A stretch of DNA of 64,000 nucleotides, from NCBI RefSeq assembly GCF_000233455.1, contig NZ_JH376428.1, forward strand, positions 62,001 to 126,000. The letters are read 5' to 3'. Shown here piece by piece: positions 36,847-45,763 of the stretch. Both the position numbers and the translations under genes were made by a program. Under the pieces are notes generated by a model. That model had not been told where the DNA came from. It saw only the letters and a program-made list of their open reading frames with translations, and did no database searches. The DNA comes from [Clostridium] citroniae WAL-17108. GTDB taxonomy: Bacteria > Bacillota > Clostridia > Lachnospirales > Lachnospiraceae. Position 1 is the first letter of the stretch. Every line of letters begins with the position of its first letter.

Positions 36847-38471
36847 GAGCGCTCCCTGCTTCCGGCCCTGTACTCCTTGGGCGTGCATCCCACCGTCTTT
36901 TTAAACAGATATCCGAAGTAATGGGAATCCTTGTACCCCACCTCATAGCCGATCTCCGATGTCTTCATGTTTGAGCACATAAGCAGCTCCTTAGCGCGCT
37001 CCATACGCACGCTGGTGAGATACTCCACAAAGGTCACGCCCATCTCCTGGCTGAATATGGAGCTGAAATAACTGGGGCTGATATTCACCCTGGACGCCAC
37101 AGTGTTCAGAGAGATCTCCTCCTTTGCATAATTCTCACGGATAAAAGCCATGGCCTCCTCCAGGACCTGACTGTATTTGCTGGCTGTCTGTCCGTCCCTC
37201 AGTGACATTGTCTCCTTAAAAAGGCTTACCAGGCGTTCCTTTAAGGTTTCCATGGAATGGCTCTCCTTCAGGGTTCCCTCCATGTCCGTAACCTCACGGG
37301 GCAGGTTCTTCATATCCATTCCCAGTTCCTCCAGGAAGGTCCGGGCACAGAGGTAGCAGTCCATAATGATATACTGGCGGAACATAAAGGAATGGTAGTT
37401 CTTCTCCCCTATGTTCTGGAAATACTCCTCCACAAAGCTGACGGCCTCCTCCACGGTTCCCTGCTTCAGGAAATGTTCCAGCGTCCTCCGGTTCACCTTG
37501 GACCCATCCACGGAGTGAATGTCAATGGCTTCCCCTGCCGCTGAATATACCTGCTCCATCTCGCTGTAACTCACCACCTGGTTCATTTCCGAAAAAAAGC
37601 GGCTGGCAAAGGCACGGCCCGCCTGTCCGTATGACTGCTGCAGATCTCCCAGCCGGTTCACGCAGCCCCCGATGCTTCCAAAAAACTGTATGTCCTTATA
37701 GGTGCGCACCAGATCCCCCAGACCGGCGGCGCAGTCCCGGGTCCTGCGCTCCACCTCCTGTTCCGATTCCCCGGTGAGGATAAAGGCCCAGCCCTCCTCC
37801 CCCCGGTCGAACACCAGGATATGCTGCCTCCCCTCCATGCGCTCCTCAATGGCCTCCTGGCAGGACAGCACCCGGTCCGACCAGACGCTGGAAGGGCCTG
37901 AGGGGATCAGCTTAAAAAGCATGAGCTGGTAAAATGAGGCGGACAGTTCCATTCCCAGCTGCTCCCCCCGCTCCAGGGCCTCCTTAAAGCTGATGCGGCT
38001 GGTCACCAGATCCTTAAACAGGCGCTGCCTGTCCAACACCGTGTTCTCCGCCATCTCCAGGCGGTACCGCTCCAGCATATTCTCCTCTTCCCGCTCCCGT
38101 TCGATCACCTCTGCAACCTTTTTCACTGCCTCCAAAAGCTTGGATGCAGTGATGGGCTTTAGGAGATAATCCGTGACTCCGATATGTATGGCCTGCTTTG
38201 CATAGTCAAACTCATTGTAGCCGCTAAGGATGATGATCTTGATCCTGGGAAATTCCTTTTTCACAAGCTCGGAAAGCTCCAGGCCGTCCATGAAAGGCAT
38301 GCGGATATCTGTGATCAGTATGTCCGGCTGGACCTTCTTAATCAGCGGATAGGCCAGTTCCCCATCGCTGGCTTCCCCAGCAAATAACAGTCCTTCTTTT
38401 TCCCAGGGTATGTTATTCTTAATCCCGTTGCGCATTACAACTTCATCTTCCACAAGAAATATCTTAATCAT
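36843..38471 (-). CDS. YesN-type response regulator of the importer cluster
   Basis: 542 residues. The receiver domain (IKIFLVEDEVVMRNGIKNNIPW) has the phospho-acceptor in ILITDIRMPFMDGLE and the Lys in LLKPITASKLLEAV. A middle region of about 290 residues follows, then the AraC domain (about 435-542) with LNTVASRVNISPSYFSSIFSQEMG, SEIGYEVGYKDSHYFGYLFKKTVG and PKEYR. First gene of the two-component unit, coupled to the kinase, and immediately upstream of the YtfQ-like importer, its likely target. Confidence 0.95.
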   Translation of the reverse strand: MIKIFLVEDEVVMRNGIKNNIPWEKEGLLFAGEASDGELAYPLIKKVQPDILITDIRMPFMDGLELSELVKKEFPRIKIIILSGYNEFDYAKQAIHIGVTDYLLKPITASKLLEAVKKVAEVIEREREEENMLERYRLEMAENTVLDRQRLFKDLVTSRISFKEALERGEQLGMELSASFYQLMLFKLIPSGPSSVWSDRVLSCQEAIEERMEGRQHILVFDRGEEGWAFILTGESEQEVERRTRDCAAGLGDLVRTYKDIQFFGSIGGCVNRLGDLQQSYGQAGRAFASRFFSEMNQVVSYSEMEQVYSAAGEAIDIHSVDGSKVNRRTLEHFLKQGTVEEAVSFVEEYFQNIGEKNYHSFMFRQYIIMDCYLCARTFLEELGMDMKNLPREVTDMEGTLKESHSMETLKERLVSLFKETMSLRDGQTASKYSQVLEEAMAFIRENYAKEEISLNTVASRVNISPSYFSSIFSQEMGVTFVEYLTSVRMERAKELLMCSNMKTSEIGYEVGYKDSHYFGYLFKKTVGCTPKEYRAGSRERS

Positions 38472-38684
38472 AAAACTGCCCGCCCCTCGTTTGATTTGAT
38501 TTATAGTATAGAGTATAAACCGGGCAAATTCAAGAAGTTTCCATCCCGTATGATTTCCCTACAAAAACAAAGCAGAAGCCGTTCCCTTCCAAAGAGTACC
38601 GTCTTCTGCTGCTGTTACTTCTGCTGTCTGCTGCTGCCTTGTGCTGTCTGCTGCCGCCTATCACTGCTGTTTATTGCGGCTGTG

Positions 38685-39650
38685 TCACTGCTTCTCCACA
38701 TTCTTTCTGTTGATCCACTCCGTAGACACATCCATGGCTGCCCGGCAGGCCTTGGTCTGGTCCAGGGAATTAAGCATCACAAAGTCGTGTATAATGGCCT
38801 GGAAACGCACGGCAGTGACATCCACTCCCGCTTGCCTCAGCTTTATGGCATATGCCTCCCCTTCATCCCTGAGAACATCCGCCTCCCCGTTAAGGATCAT
38901 TGTATCCGGCAGGCCCCTCAGCTGTTCCAGGTTTGCCCGCAGAGGTGAGGCTGTGATCTGATTCCTGTCTTTTTGCGACATGGTGTACTGATTCCAGAAC
39001 CACTCCATACCTGCCCGGTACAGGTAGTAGCCCTGGGCGAATTCACAGTATGAACCCGTATTAAAGCAGGCATTGGTCACCGGATAATACAGAAGCTGCT
39101 TTTGGACCGCCGGACCTCTGCGAAACTTTGACATCAGGGTCAGGGCGGTGGCCATGTTGCCGCCCACGCTGTCTCCCGCCACGGTAAATGTATCAGGGTT
39201 TGCAGTATACCCCATGTTCCGGACCAGCTCGGGCACCATACACATCACACTGTAGCACTGCTCAATGGCAGTTGGATACCGGACCTCCGGTGAGCGGCTG
39301 TACTCCGGGAATATGAGCAGCGAACCGGTTCTGGCAGCCAGCTCCCTTACCAGCTTTTCATGGGTATGATAACTGCCGAACACCCAGCCCGCGCCGTGAA
39401 TGTAAAGAATCACATTGGCGGGTGTGCAGACAGTTTCCGGCTCCACCAGATATACTGGGATCGCACCCCATCTTCCGGTATTGACCACCACCCTTTTTGC
39501 CCGGGCCGGATATTTATATACAGGGCTGTCCTGGGCCTCTTCCAGAACCATCCTCCCCTGGGCCACGGGCAGTTCAAAAATAAGGGGTGGTTTGGAACTG
39601 GCCTGACAGACAGCCTCGGCCTGAGGCTCTAACGGTACACAACGTTTCAT
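38685..39650 (-). CDS. Alpha/beta-hydrolase, HSL-family esterase
   Basis: 321 residues, AAGGAG seven bases before the ATG. The oxyanion motif LYIHGAGWVFGSYHTH (HGGGW type) and the nucleophile elbow VAGDSVGGNMATAL are diagnostic of hormone-sensitive-lipase-like esterases. The catalytic Asp is probably in MILNGEADVLRDEGEAYA and the His in IIHDFVML. It has no signal peptide, so it acts in the cytosol, perhaps removing acetyl or other acyl groups from imported sugars. No operon partner. Downstream (38500-38684) lies only CTG-rich low-complexity sequence. Confidence 0.9.
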   Translation of the reverse strand: MKRCVPLEPQAEAVCQASSKPPLIFELPVAQGRMVLEEAQDSPVYKYPARAKRVVVNTGRWGAIPVYLVEPETVCTPANVILYIHGAGWVFGSYHTHEKLVRELAARTGSLLIFPEYSRSPEVRYPTAIEQCYSVMCMVPELVRNMGYTANPDTFTVAGDSVGGNMATALTLMSKFRRGPAVQKQLLYYPVTNACFNTGSYCEFAQGYYLYRAGMEWFWNQYTMSQKDRNQITASPLRANLEQLRGLPDTMILNGEADVLRDEGEAYAIKLRQAGVDVTAVRFQAIIHDFVMLNSLDQTKACRAAMDVSTEWINRKNVEKQ

Positions 39651-39731
39651 ATGGTAACTCCTTGATCCTGTTTTCTATTATCAGGATATTCCGGATTTCC
39701 TGTTATGCCCGCATTTTTGTATCTTTATCTG

Positions 39732-42700
39732 CTACTTTTCCTGATCCGGCCCGTCCTTACCTGTCTTGTAGCGGGTAATATCATGGCATGCCAGCAAACA
39801 TGCGTCCTTCTTTCCCCAGCGGATCACGGACGCGTCCGCCAGGGACCATACCTTGAGAAGAGGATTGTATACTTCCATGGTACAGTTTATCTTATGGCGG
39901 ATATCTTCCATGGGGCATCTGGCGCACGGTTCCTTTCGCCCAAAAAAGGCTTTATGGCAGCTCATGCCCAATTTGGCCTCCGGCGCGATCCGCTGCGTCT
40001 TTTCATTGATATACAGCAGTTCCCGGGTTCCGATGTCCACCACATAGATCCATGAGTTCTGGTGATCCAGGACAGCCCTCAGATCCCCCGCCAATTCCAT
40101 GACATTGTCCTGGGCCCTCTGCTTTAAAAGAAACAGGGACAAAAGCTCGGAGATAAATGACAGCACCTCGATCTGGTTGATGGTCCACAGGCATTTGGAC
40201 GTACAGTCGTCAAATCCCACCCAGCCCTTAAACACTCCGTTGTCTTTGATTGCACACTGGAGCATGGACTGGATCCCCTGGCTTTCCATCAGTTCCCTGA
40301 TGTCCCGTGGAAACTTTCCTATATCATCACAGTAGAGGATGCCTCTCTCGTTAAAATAATCTCTGTAATCACTGTCAAACTCTGAGTATGCCATGTTCTG
40401 CATCTTATCCTTCTGCGGCTCAATGCCTTCTGCGCACCACTCAAAGGTATTGCTGTAAAACAGGTTGTCCTCGGAGTTTTCAAACACGTAGGCCCTGCTC
40501 ACCTGAAGCCGCTCCCCCAGCAGTTCCAGTACACTCTCAACCGCCCGGTCCAGCTGCTCCGCCTTGCTGAGGATATTAAACGCCCTTGGAAGAAGATCGC
40601 TTAACACCAGTTCCGTCCCTTCCGACTCAATGGTAGTGTTTGCCGCGGTCTGTCTCCCCGCATTCTGCCCGTAGGCCCTGCTTTCCATGGACTGGTCATA
40701 AATCTGGTACTGGTTCTTGCCGCAGGCCTTGGCGTGGTAGAGGGCCACATCCGCCCGCTGGAACAGGGTCTGGAAATCATCCCCATCCCTTGGGCAGACA
40801 GCGATCCCAATACTGCTGGTAATGCTGCACTCTCTGGGCAGTTCCTCCAATACCCGGTCAAAGCATTCCAGGATACGCCCTGCCACCATCTTCACCTGCT
40901 CGTCCCCCAAAACCCCCTGGAGAAGAGCCATGAACTCATCCCCGCCAATCCGCGACACGATATCGCTGCTTCTGAACAGACGGGAAAGCTGGGACGCTAT
41001 CTTTGTCAGCACCGCATCCCCAAACATATGGCCATACTGGTCATTGACCATCTTAAAATTGTCGATATCAATGATAAACAAGGCTGCTCCCTCAGGTTTT
41101 TCCCGGTTAGCCAGCAGATATTCGATCCTCTGTCGGGCGGAAGCTTTGTTGTACAGCCTGGTAAGGGTATCCCTCTCCGCGCGTGCCTTCAGCTCCTGGG
41201 CTGCCATCTTTTCTTCATTGATATCAATTACGATCCCGATTGCCTTGCAGGGCTTTCCCTGGTCGTCAAACTGTGTGGTTGCCCTCAGTTTGCACCACTG
41301 GTAACGCCCCCTGGAATCAGAAACCTTAAATTCCAGTTCCCCGTACCGTCTGCCTGAGCGGATCTGCTGGATAAATGCCCCAAAGGGAGCCATGTCCTCC
41401 GGGTGGAGGTGGGATATCTTAGGAATCCGCTCCGAAGCCCTGGCGGAGATGGGATCATAGCCAAACTTCCCTTTCCAGTTAGGGGAATAGTTGACCGTGT
41501 CCGTCTCAATATCCCACTCAAAAAAGATATCATTGGTCTGTTCCATGATGATCTTATACCGCTCCAGTCCAAGGCGCAGTTCCTCCTGTGCGCGCTTCGT
41601 CTGGTTGATATCAATGATCACACTGTAAAGGCACTCCTGTCCATCCTGGTCCGTGATCAGGCATCCCTTGCCTAATACCCAGTTGCTCACCCCGTCCGCA
41701 TCCTGTACACGGTACTCCAGTTCAAATTCATTTCCATGGTTCAGCTGGTCCGACAGTTCCTTTTTGACCCGTGTCCGGTCATCCGGATGGATCATGTCCA
41801 GATAGTGGCCGTGGAACCGGCTGTTGATCTCATCCCTTCCATATCCCATGAATCCATCGTCAATTTCCAGGATGGTAAACCACTGGTCGTTGCGGTAACG
41901 GGATATGCCTTTCAGGATGCTGTGGAGAATTTGAACATCATCCTGAAGTTCCTCCCCTGTTTCCTGCTGTCCGCCCGTTCTTCCGGCTGAAATATGTTCC
42001 GCCTCTGCTTCCAGTGCTTTCCACAAAAGCAGGGCCTTTCTCTGGCGCGGGTGTTCGATATCGATCCTTAGGATGGTCAGGTCAAACCAGCACCATCCCT
42101 GCCCGTCCCGTACGCGGTGCTTCCATGATTTTTTCAGCATTCCCTGCTGGAAAAAACCGGGCATTCCCATAGCCCATGCCTCCCGCATATATTCCTGGTC
42201 CTGCGGATCCACCATCTCGGCAATGTAACGTCCCACCGCGTCCTCCAGACGCTCCCCCTGGAACGAACGCTTAATGCGCAGATTAGGGGCATACACCATA
42301 TGGTAGCTTCCCGTGGAGAAATCCACCTCCACCACCATGGTGTTTTCATACCGCAGCATGGCCAGATACTTCATCTGCTCCAGCTGCAGGGCGCTGACGC
42401 TTCCCTCCGCCACAGGCATCAGGGAGGCTTCCTGGGACAGGGAGTGCTCCCTGGGTACATTCCCGTCCGCATACTGCCGGCACAGGCCGGCCAGCGCAGG
42501 CTGAACGGTCTTAAAACATTCCAGCATCTTTGGAGAAAAAGCGCCGCATTCCCCGTTAAGGATCATATTGGCTGCCTGCTGATAGGGGATGGCATTCTTA
42601 TATACACGGTCGGATGTAAGGGCATCATATGCATCCACCACGGACACCGCCTGGGCGCAGATGGGGATTGCATCCTTGCAAAGTCCTTCCGGATATCCCT

Positions 42701-43517
42701 TTCCATCCCATCTCTCATGATGGTAATGACAGATGTTATATGCATATTGCAGATATTCCTTGTCACTCATCCTGCCCAAGCTGTCCAGAATCTGGCAGCC
42801 CTTTATGGTGTGGGTCTTCATGATCTCAAATTCTTCCGGGGTAAGGCGACCCGGTTTATTCAGGATCCTGTCCTCTATGGCGATCTTTCCGATATCGTGG
42901 AGGGCGGAAGCCGATGCAATAACCTCTATCTTCTGCTGGTCCAGACCGTATTCCGGACAGTTCTTTGACACCTCCTCCAGAAGTACCCTGGTGAGAAGGC
43001 GTATCCGCTTGATGTGCTGTCCCGACTCCAGGCTTCTGTACTCAATGACGGAAGACAAGGCATCCACCAGTATGTCGTTGGATTCCTTCAGCTTGCGGGC
43101 TTGGTGGTCCACCATATCCTCCAGGTTATGCTTGTGAAGGTAAAGTTCAATTATATTATGTACACGGCGCTTTACCACATGGGGTTCAAAAGGCTTTACA
43201 ATGATGTCCGATGCCCCCAGGTCAAATGAGCGAAGTTCGCCCTCCAGGGAATTGTCCGCGGTGATCACCACCACCGGCACCTCATCCAGGAAACCGCCTG
43301 CCCCCATCTCCTTCATTACCTGATATCCGTCCATCACAGGCATCACCACATCCAGAAGCATGATGGCAATATTGCTGTGGTACTGCTTTAACAGCAAAAG
43401 GGCCTGTTCCCCGTTCTCCGCTTCCAACAGATGGTATTCATCCTGAAACAGGCCGCTCAGTATGACCCGGTTTATCTCCATATCATCTACAATCAGTATC
43501 GTATCCCGCTGGCGCAT
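39732..43517 (-). CDS. Multidomain signalling protein: REC, HD-GYP, PAS, GGDEF, GAF
   Basis: 1261 residues. Receiver domain at 1-120 with Asp56 in MLLDVVMPVMDG and Lys in VKPFEP. HD-GYP domain at about 150-340 with HD at 207-208 (ALHDIGK) and HHERWDGKGYPEG. Three PAS-like regions at about 380-770 (one has FEWDIETDTVNYSPNWKGKFGYD). GGDEF domain near 775-930 with an intact GGDEF and an RSSD inhibitory site five residues before it. A GAF-like domain lies at about 985-1130 and a last PAS-like region has a CARCP motif. It could both make and degrade c-di-GMP, gated by phosphorylation. No membrane segment. It follows the HPt gene by 80 bases, a likely phosphodonor. Confidence 0.92.
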   Translation of the reverse strand: MRQRDTILIVDDMEINRVILSGLFQDEYHLLEAENGEQALLLLKQYHSNIAIMLLDVVMPVMDGYQVMKEMGAGGFLDEVPVVVITADNSLEGELRSFDLGASDIIVKPFEPHVVKRRVHNIIELYLHKHNLEDMVDHQARKLKESNDILVDALSSVIEYRSLESGQHIKRIRLLTRVLLEEVSKNCPEYGLDQQKIEVIASASALHDIGKIAIEDRILNKPGRLTPEEFEIMKTHTIKGCQILDSLGRMSDKEYLQYAYNICHYHHERWDGKGYPEGLCKDAIPICAQAVSVVDAYDALTSDRVYKNAIPYQQAANMILNGECGAFSPKMLECFKTVQPALAGLCRQYADGNVPREHSLSQEASLMPVAEGSVSALQLEQMKYLAMLRYENTMVVEVDFSTGSYHMVYAPNLRIKRSFQGERLEDAVGRYIAEMVDPQDQEYMREAWAMGMPGFFQQGMLKKSWKHRVRDGQGWCWFDLTILRIDIEHPRQRKALLLWKALEAEAEHISAGRTGGQQETGEELQDDVQILHSILKGISRYRNDQWFTILEIDDGFMGYGRDEINSRFHGHYLDMIHPDDRTRVKKELSDQLNHGNEFELEYRVQDADGVSNWVLGKGCLITDQDGQECLYSVIIDINQTKRAQEELRLGLERYKIIMEQTNDIFFEWDIETDTVNYSPNWKGKFGYDPISARASERIPKISHLHPEDMAPFGAFIQQIRSGRRYGELEFKVSDSRGRYQWCKLRATTQFDDQGKPCKAIGIVIDINEEKMAAQELKARAERDTLTRLYNKASARQRIEYLLANREKPEGAALFIIDIDNFKMVNDQYGHMFGDAVLTKIASQLSRLFRSSDIVSRIGGDEFMALLQGVLGDEQVKMVAGRILECFDRVLEELPRECSITSSIGIAVCPRDGDDFQTLFQRADVALYHAKACGKNQYQIYDQSMESRAYGQNAGRQTAANTTIESEGTELVLSDLLPRAFNILSKAEQLDRAVESVLELLGERLQVSRAYVFENSEDNLFYSNTFEWCAEGIEPQKDKMQNMAYSEFDSDYRDYFNERGILYCDDIGKFPRDIRELMESQGIQSMLQCAIKDNGVFKGWVGFDDCTSKCLWTINQIEVLSFISELLSLFLLKQRAQDNVMELAGDLRAVLDHQNSWIYVVDIGTRELLYINEKTQRIAPEAKLGMSCHKAFFGRKEPCARCPMEDIRHKINCTMEVYNPLLKVWSLADASVIRWGKKDACLLACHDITRYKTGKDGPDQEK

Positions 43518-43597
43518 CTTACTTTTCCTCTCTGCGATCCGCCTGGATCCGTGGATTCAGGCGATTGATACATTCAAATAAGGCTTTTGTACAAAAC

Positions 43598-43951
43598 TCA
43601 GGCCTTGGAAAGGATCTCACAGATCTCATCATATGCTTTCTTCAGTTCACCATACTTCCCGGACGCTTCCGCAAACTTATCCCCTCTGATACAGTCCACC
43701 ATCTCTGAGGATATGCCGTAGAGCCTGGTAAGCCCCAGGTTGGCTGTCAGTCCCTTAAAGGTATGGGTGGAAGTCAGGGCAGCCTGTGTATCCTCTGCCT
43801 CAAAGGCGTTTGTCACATCCTGAAACGTGGGATCGGACAAAAACTTTGTAAGAAAGCGCTCATAAAGCCCGGAATTACCGCTGAACCGTCTTAAGGCCCC
43901 TTCTGTATCCACCCCTGCATTCTGAAGTACAAGTATTGTATTCAAATCCAT
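43598..43951 (-). CDS. HPt-domain phosphotransfer protein
   Basis: 117 residues from the ATG at 43951, with AAGGAGG upstream; the frame to 44014 has no ribosome site. The four-helix HPt pattern is visible, with the phospho-accepting His in STHTFKGLTANLGLTRL. HPt proteins pass phosphate between receiver domains of a relay. It is the first gene before the REC-HD-GYP-GGDEF protein and is probably its partner; no hybrid kinase is encoded nearby. Confidence 0.9.
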   Translation of the reverse strand: MDLNTILVLQNAGVDTEGALRRFSGNSGLYERFLTKFLSDPTFQDVTNAFEAEDTQAALTSTHTFKGLTANLGLTRLYGISSEMVDCIRGDKFAEASGKYGELKKAYDEICEILSKA

Positions 43952-44095
43952 ATATCCTCCTTTTCCGGCCAGTAAGCCGGACCCTTTACATGGCATTATT
44001 TTATCATATTTCATCCTAAAATTACACCTGTATTTTTATGGATCCGCCTGGTATCCGGCACGATCCCGATCCTTTGCCGTATTATGATATAATAC

Positions 44096-44124
44096 AAAAA
44101 AGCCTAGTATACACTAGGCTTTTT
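44096..44124. terminator. Terminator after tRNA-Leu(AAG)
   Basis: Stem AGCCTAGT/ACTAGGCT with a 4-base loop, flanked by AAAAA and TTTTT, so it works on either strand. It lies three bases beyond the 3' end of the minus-strand tRNA. Confidence 0.85.
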
Positions 44125-44126
44125 AG

Positions 44127-44210
44127 TGCGGGAGATGGGACTTGAACCCACACGAGCATACACCCACAAGATCCTTAGTCTTGCCTGTCTGCCAATTCCA
44201 GCACTCCCGC
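44127..44210 (-). tRNA. tRNA-Leu, anticodon AAG
   Basis: Reading the minus strand: acceptor GCGGGAG pairs with CTCCCGC, followed by an A discriminator and no encoded CCA. The D-loop region is TGGAATTGGCAGACAGG; the anticodon stem CAAGA/TCTTG encloses CTAAGGA, giving AAG. A long variable arm (class II) and the T arm GGGTTCAAGTCCC follow. The total of 84 bases fits tRNA-Leu. Confidence 0.93.
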
Positions 44211-44222
44211 AACACGAATGGT

Positions 44223-44251
44223 AGTATAGCATAGAATTTTACAATTGGCAA
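44223..44251 (-). promoter_or_regulatory. Promoter of tRNA-Leu(AAG)
   Basis: On the minus strand TTGCCA (44251-44246), 17-base spacer, TATACT (44228-44223), 13 bases before the tRNA. Confidence 0.8.
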
Positions 44252-44319
44252 CTGGTTTTTGAAAAATATTCTAATTTTTTTTCTTTTGGCAATGTCAGGA
44301 AATTTTTTCAAAAATATAG

Positions 44320-44348
44320 TTGACAAATAGGCCAACCTATCTTATAAT
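44320..44348 (+). promoter_or_regulatory. Consensus promoter of tRNA-Leu(CAG)
   Basis: TTGACA at 44320-44325, exactly 17 bases, TATAAT at 44343-44348: a perfect sigma-A promoter 41 bases before the tRNA. Confidence 0.92.
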
Positions 44349-44389
44349 AACCTTCGTTGCTTGAGACAACTACTCGACAGCAGCAGAAT

Positions 44390-44473
44390 GCAGAAGTGGC
44401 GGAATTGGCAGACGCGCACGGTTCAGGTCCGTGTGGTAGTAATACCTTGAGGGTTCGACTCCCTTCTTCTGCA
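44390..44473 (+). tRNA. tRNA-Leu, anticodon CAG
   Basis: Acceptor GCAGAAG pairs with CTTCTGC, A discriminator at 44473, no encoded CCA. The anticodon stem CACGG/CCGTG encloses TTCAGGT, giving CAG. A long variable arm (GTGGTAGTAATACC region) and the T arm GGGTTCGACTCCC follow. 84 bases. Confidence 0.95.
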
Positions 44474-44480
44474 GTAGCGG

Positions 44481-44511
44481 AATCCCAGATCATAACGGTC
44501 TGGGATTTTTT
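44481..44511 (+). terminator. Terminator after tRNA-Leu(CAG)
   Basis: 9-bp perfect stem AATCCCAGA/TCTGGGATT with a 9-base loop, then TTTTTT. Confidence 0.88.
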
Positions 44512-44582
44512 GTATCACGGGAAATTTAAAAACACTCCGCGGGATCACACCGCGGCGGAAGGAAAGATGTCGCTGAAGCGCC

Positions 44583-44617
44583 CCGCCGAAGGCGGAGAAT
44601 CCTGCGAGCAGGATTCT
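44583..44617. repeat. Two adjacent short perfect hairpins (REP-like)
   Basis: CCGCC-GAA-GGCGG at 44583-44595 is followed directly by AGAATCCTGC-GA-GCAGGATTCT at 44596-44617. They lie between the tRNA terminator and the end of the permease gene at 44660. On the plus strand a T-rich run follows, so the second hairpin may act as a terminator. The compact double hairpin also resembles dispersed extragenic palindromes. Confidence 0.6.
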
Positions 44618-44659
44618 TTGTTTCTTTTTATCATTGACCCTTTAGTCATCTCACTGCCG

Positions 44660-45763
44660 TCACCGGAACATATTCAGGTAATACCAGGGAGGGAACATTT
44701 TTCCCACCTGGTCAAACACATCCAGATACCTACCTGCATCTATAAACACAGGACAGAACAACAGGCTTCCTATGACAAAAAAGGGGATGATGCAGCAGAG
44801 TACCTGGGACCTGCGGCAGGCCAGCTTTAAAAGCCAGGATACGGCCGTTACCGCCCCGCAGTAAACTGCCATGACAATTATCTCCTTTGCAGGCGCTCCC
44901 AGGCTCCTGCCGGCCCACAGAGCCATTAGGCCGGATATGGACGCCAGGAACACAGGGGCTGCCATGGACGCCAGGCGGCAGGGCGTCCTCAAGCCATAGG
45001 ACAACGGAAGGTATAATCCCCTTTCTTCGTCCCCGCACAGCACCACAGCACCGTACAGGCCTGTTATAAACACATACACGGCCACCAGCCCCCTGACGGG
45101 AAATACGGTCCCGGACAGGGCATCGGAAGAGGTTTGCTCACGGCCTTTCTGATCCAGAAAGCTGTACTCAAACCGGAAAGTACTTCCGTTAGCAAGCCAT
45201 TTGTCATAGAGCTCCCCCGACTGTGCGGCGGCTTGTTCCCGCTGCGCGCTTCCCGGTGCTCCCAGCTGTTCAAACAGGGACTCCTCACCCACATAATCCA
45301 TTAAAAGCTGCCTGCCATAGATTTCCATCAGCGCGGCAAATACCGTTTCCGTGGACAGGGACGCCGACACGGTGGAAGGAGCTGAATACACACCTATGCT
45401 GCGCCTGTAGTTTCCGGCATCCAGTTTTTCCTTAAAATCCTCATATACCACAAACCCGCACTCCGCCCTGCGGGAAGCCACCTCGTCCTTAACAGCTTCT
45501 TCATCCCGGCATTCATAAAACCGGAACATGCCGGCGTCCCGGCCCAGTCTGCGGTTTATTAGACCTTCCGCCAGTTCAGCGCCCAGTTCATTCTCCTGGC
45601 CGTTCTGGACAGCGATGGCAATCTTAATCTCCTGCCCCTTATCTCCCTGCCCCTTATCAACTGCCAGGATCACAAGCGGAAGCAGAAGAAGGATCAGCAG
45701 AAAGGAGAGCTTTTTAATATATCGCTTGCAGGAGAGCAGGAACCATACCATTACTTTTTTCAT
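44660..45763 (-). CDS. ABC-2-type membrane protein
   Basis: 367 residues from the ATG at 45763, overlapping the previous stop (ATGA). ABC-2 layout: a first membrane helix (LSFLLILLLLPLVILAV), an extracellular domain of about 190 residues (IKIAIAVQNGQENELGAELAEGLI opens it), then five or six hydrophobic helices. It pairs with the upstream, similarly built protein as the membrane half of an ABC exporter whose ATPase is at 49123-49797. Substrate unknown; such pairs often export lipids, peptides or antibiotics. Confidence 0.82.
   Translation of the reverse strand: MKKVMVWFLLSCKRYIKKLSFLLILLLLPLVILAVDKGQGDKGQEIKIAIAVQNGQENELGAELAEGLINRRLGRDAGMFRFYECRDEEAVKDEVASRRAECGFVVYEDFKEKLDAGNYRRSIGVYSAPSTVSASLSTETVFAALMEIYGRQLLMDYVGEESLFEQLGAPGSAQREQAAAQSGELYDKWLANGSTFRFEYSFLDQKGREQTSSDALSGTVFPVRGLVAVYVFITGLYGAVVLCGDEERGLYLPLSYGLRTPCRLASMAAPVFLASISGLMALWAGRSLGAPAKEIIVMAVYCGAVTAVSWLLKLACRRSQVLCCIIPFFVIGSLLFCPVFIDAGRYLDVFDQVGKMFPPWYYLNMFR

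Noticed and set aside
38500..38684. CTG-rich stretch as a coding or trinucleotide-repeat element
   Set aside because: The repeat is irregular and the small open frames in it lack starts with ribosome sites.
44127..44473. tRNA-Leu genes as an integration (att) site
   Set aside because: Both tRNAs are intact and no duplicated 3' end or integrase is nearby.
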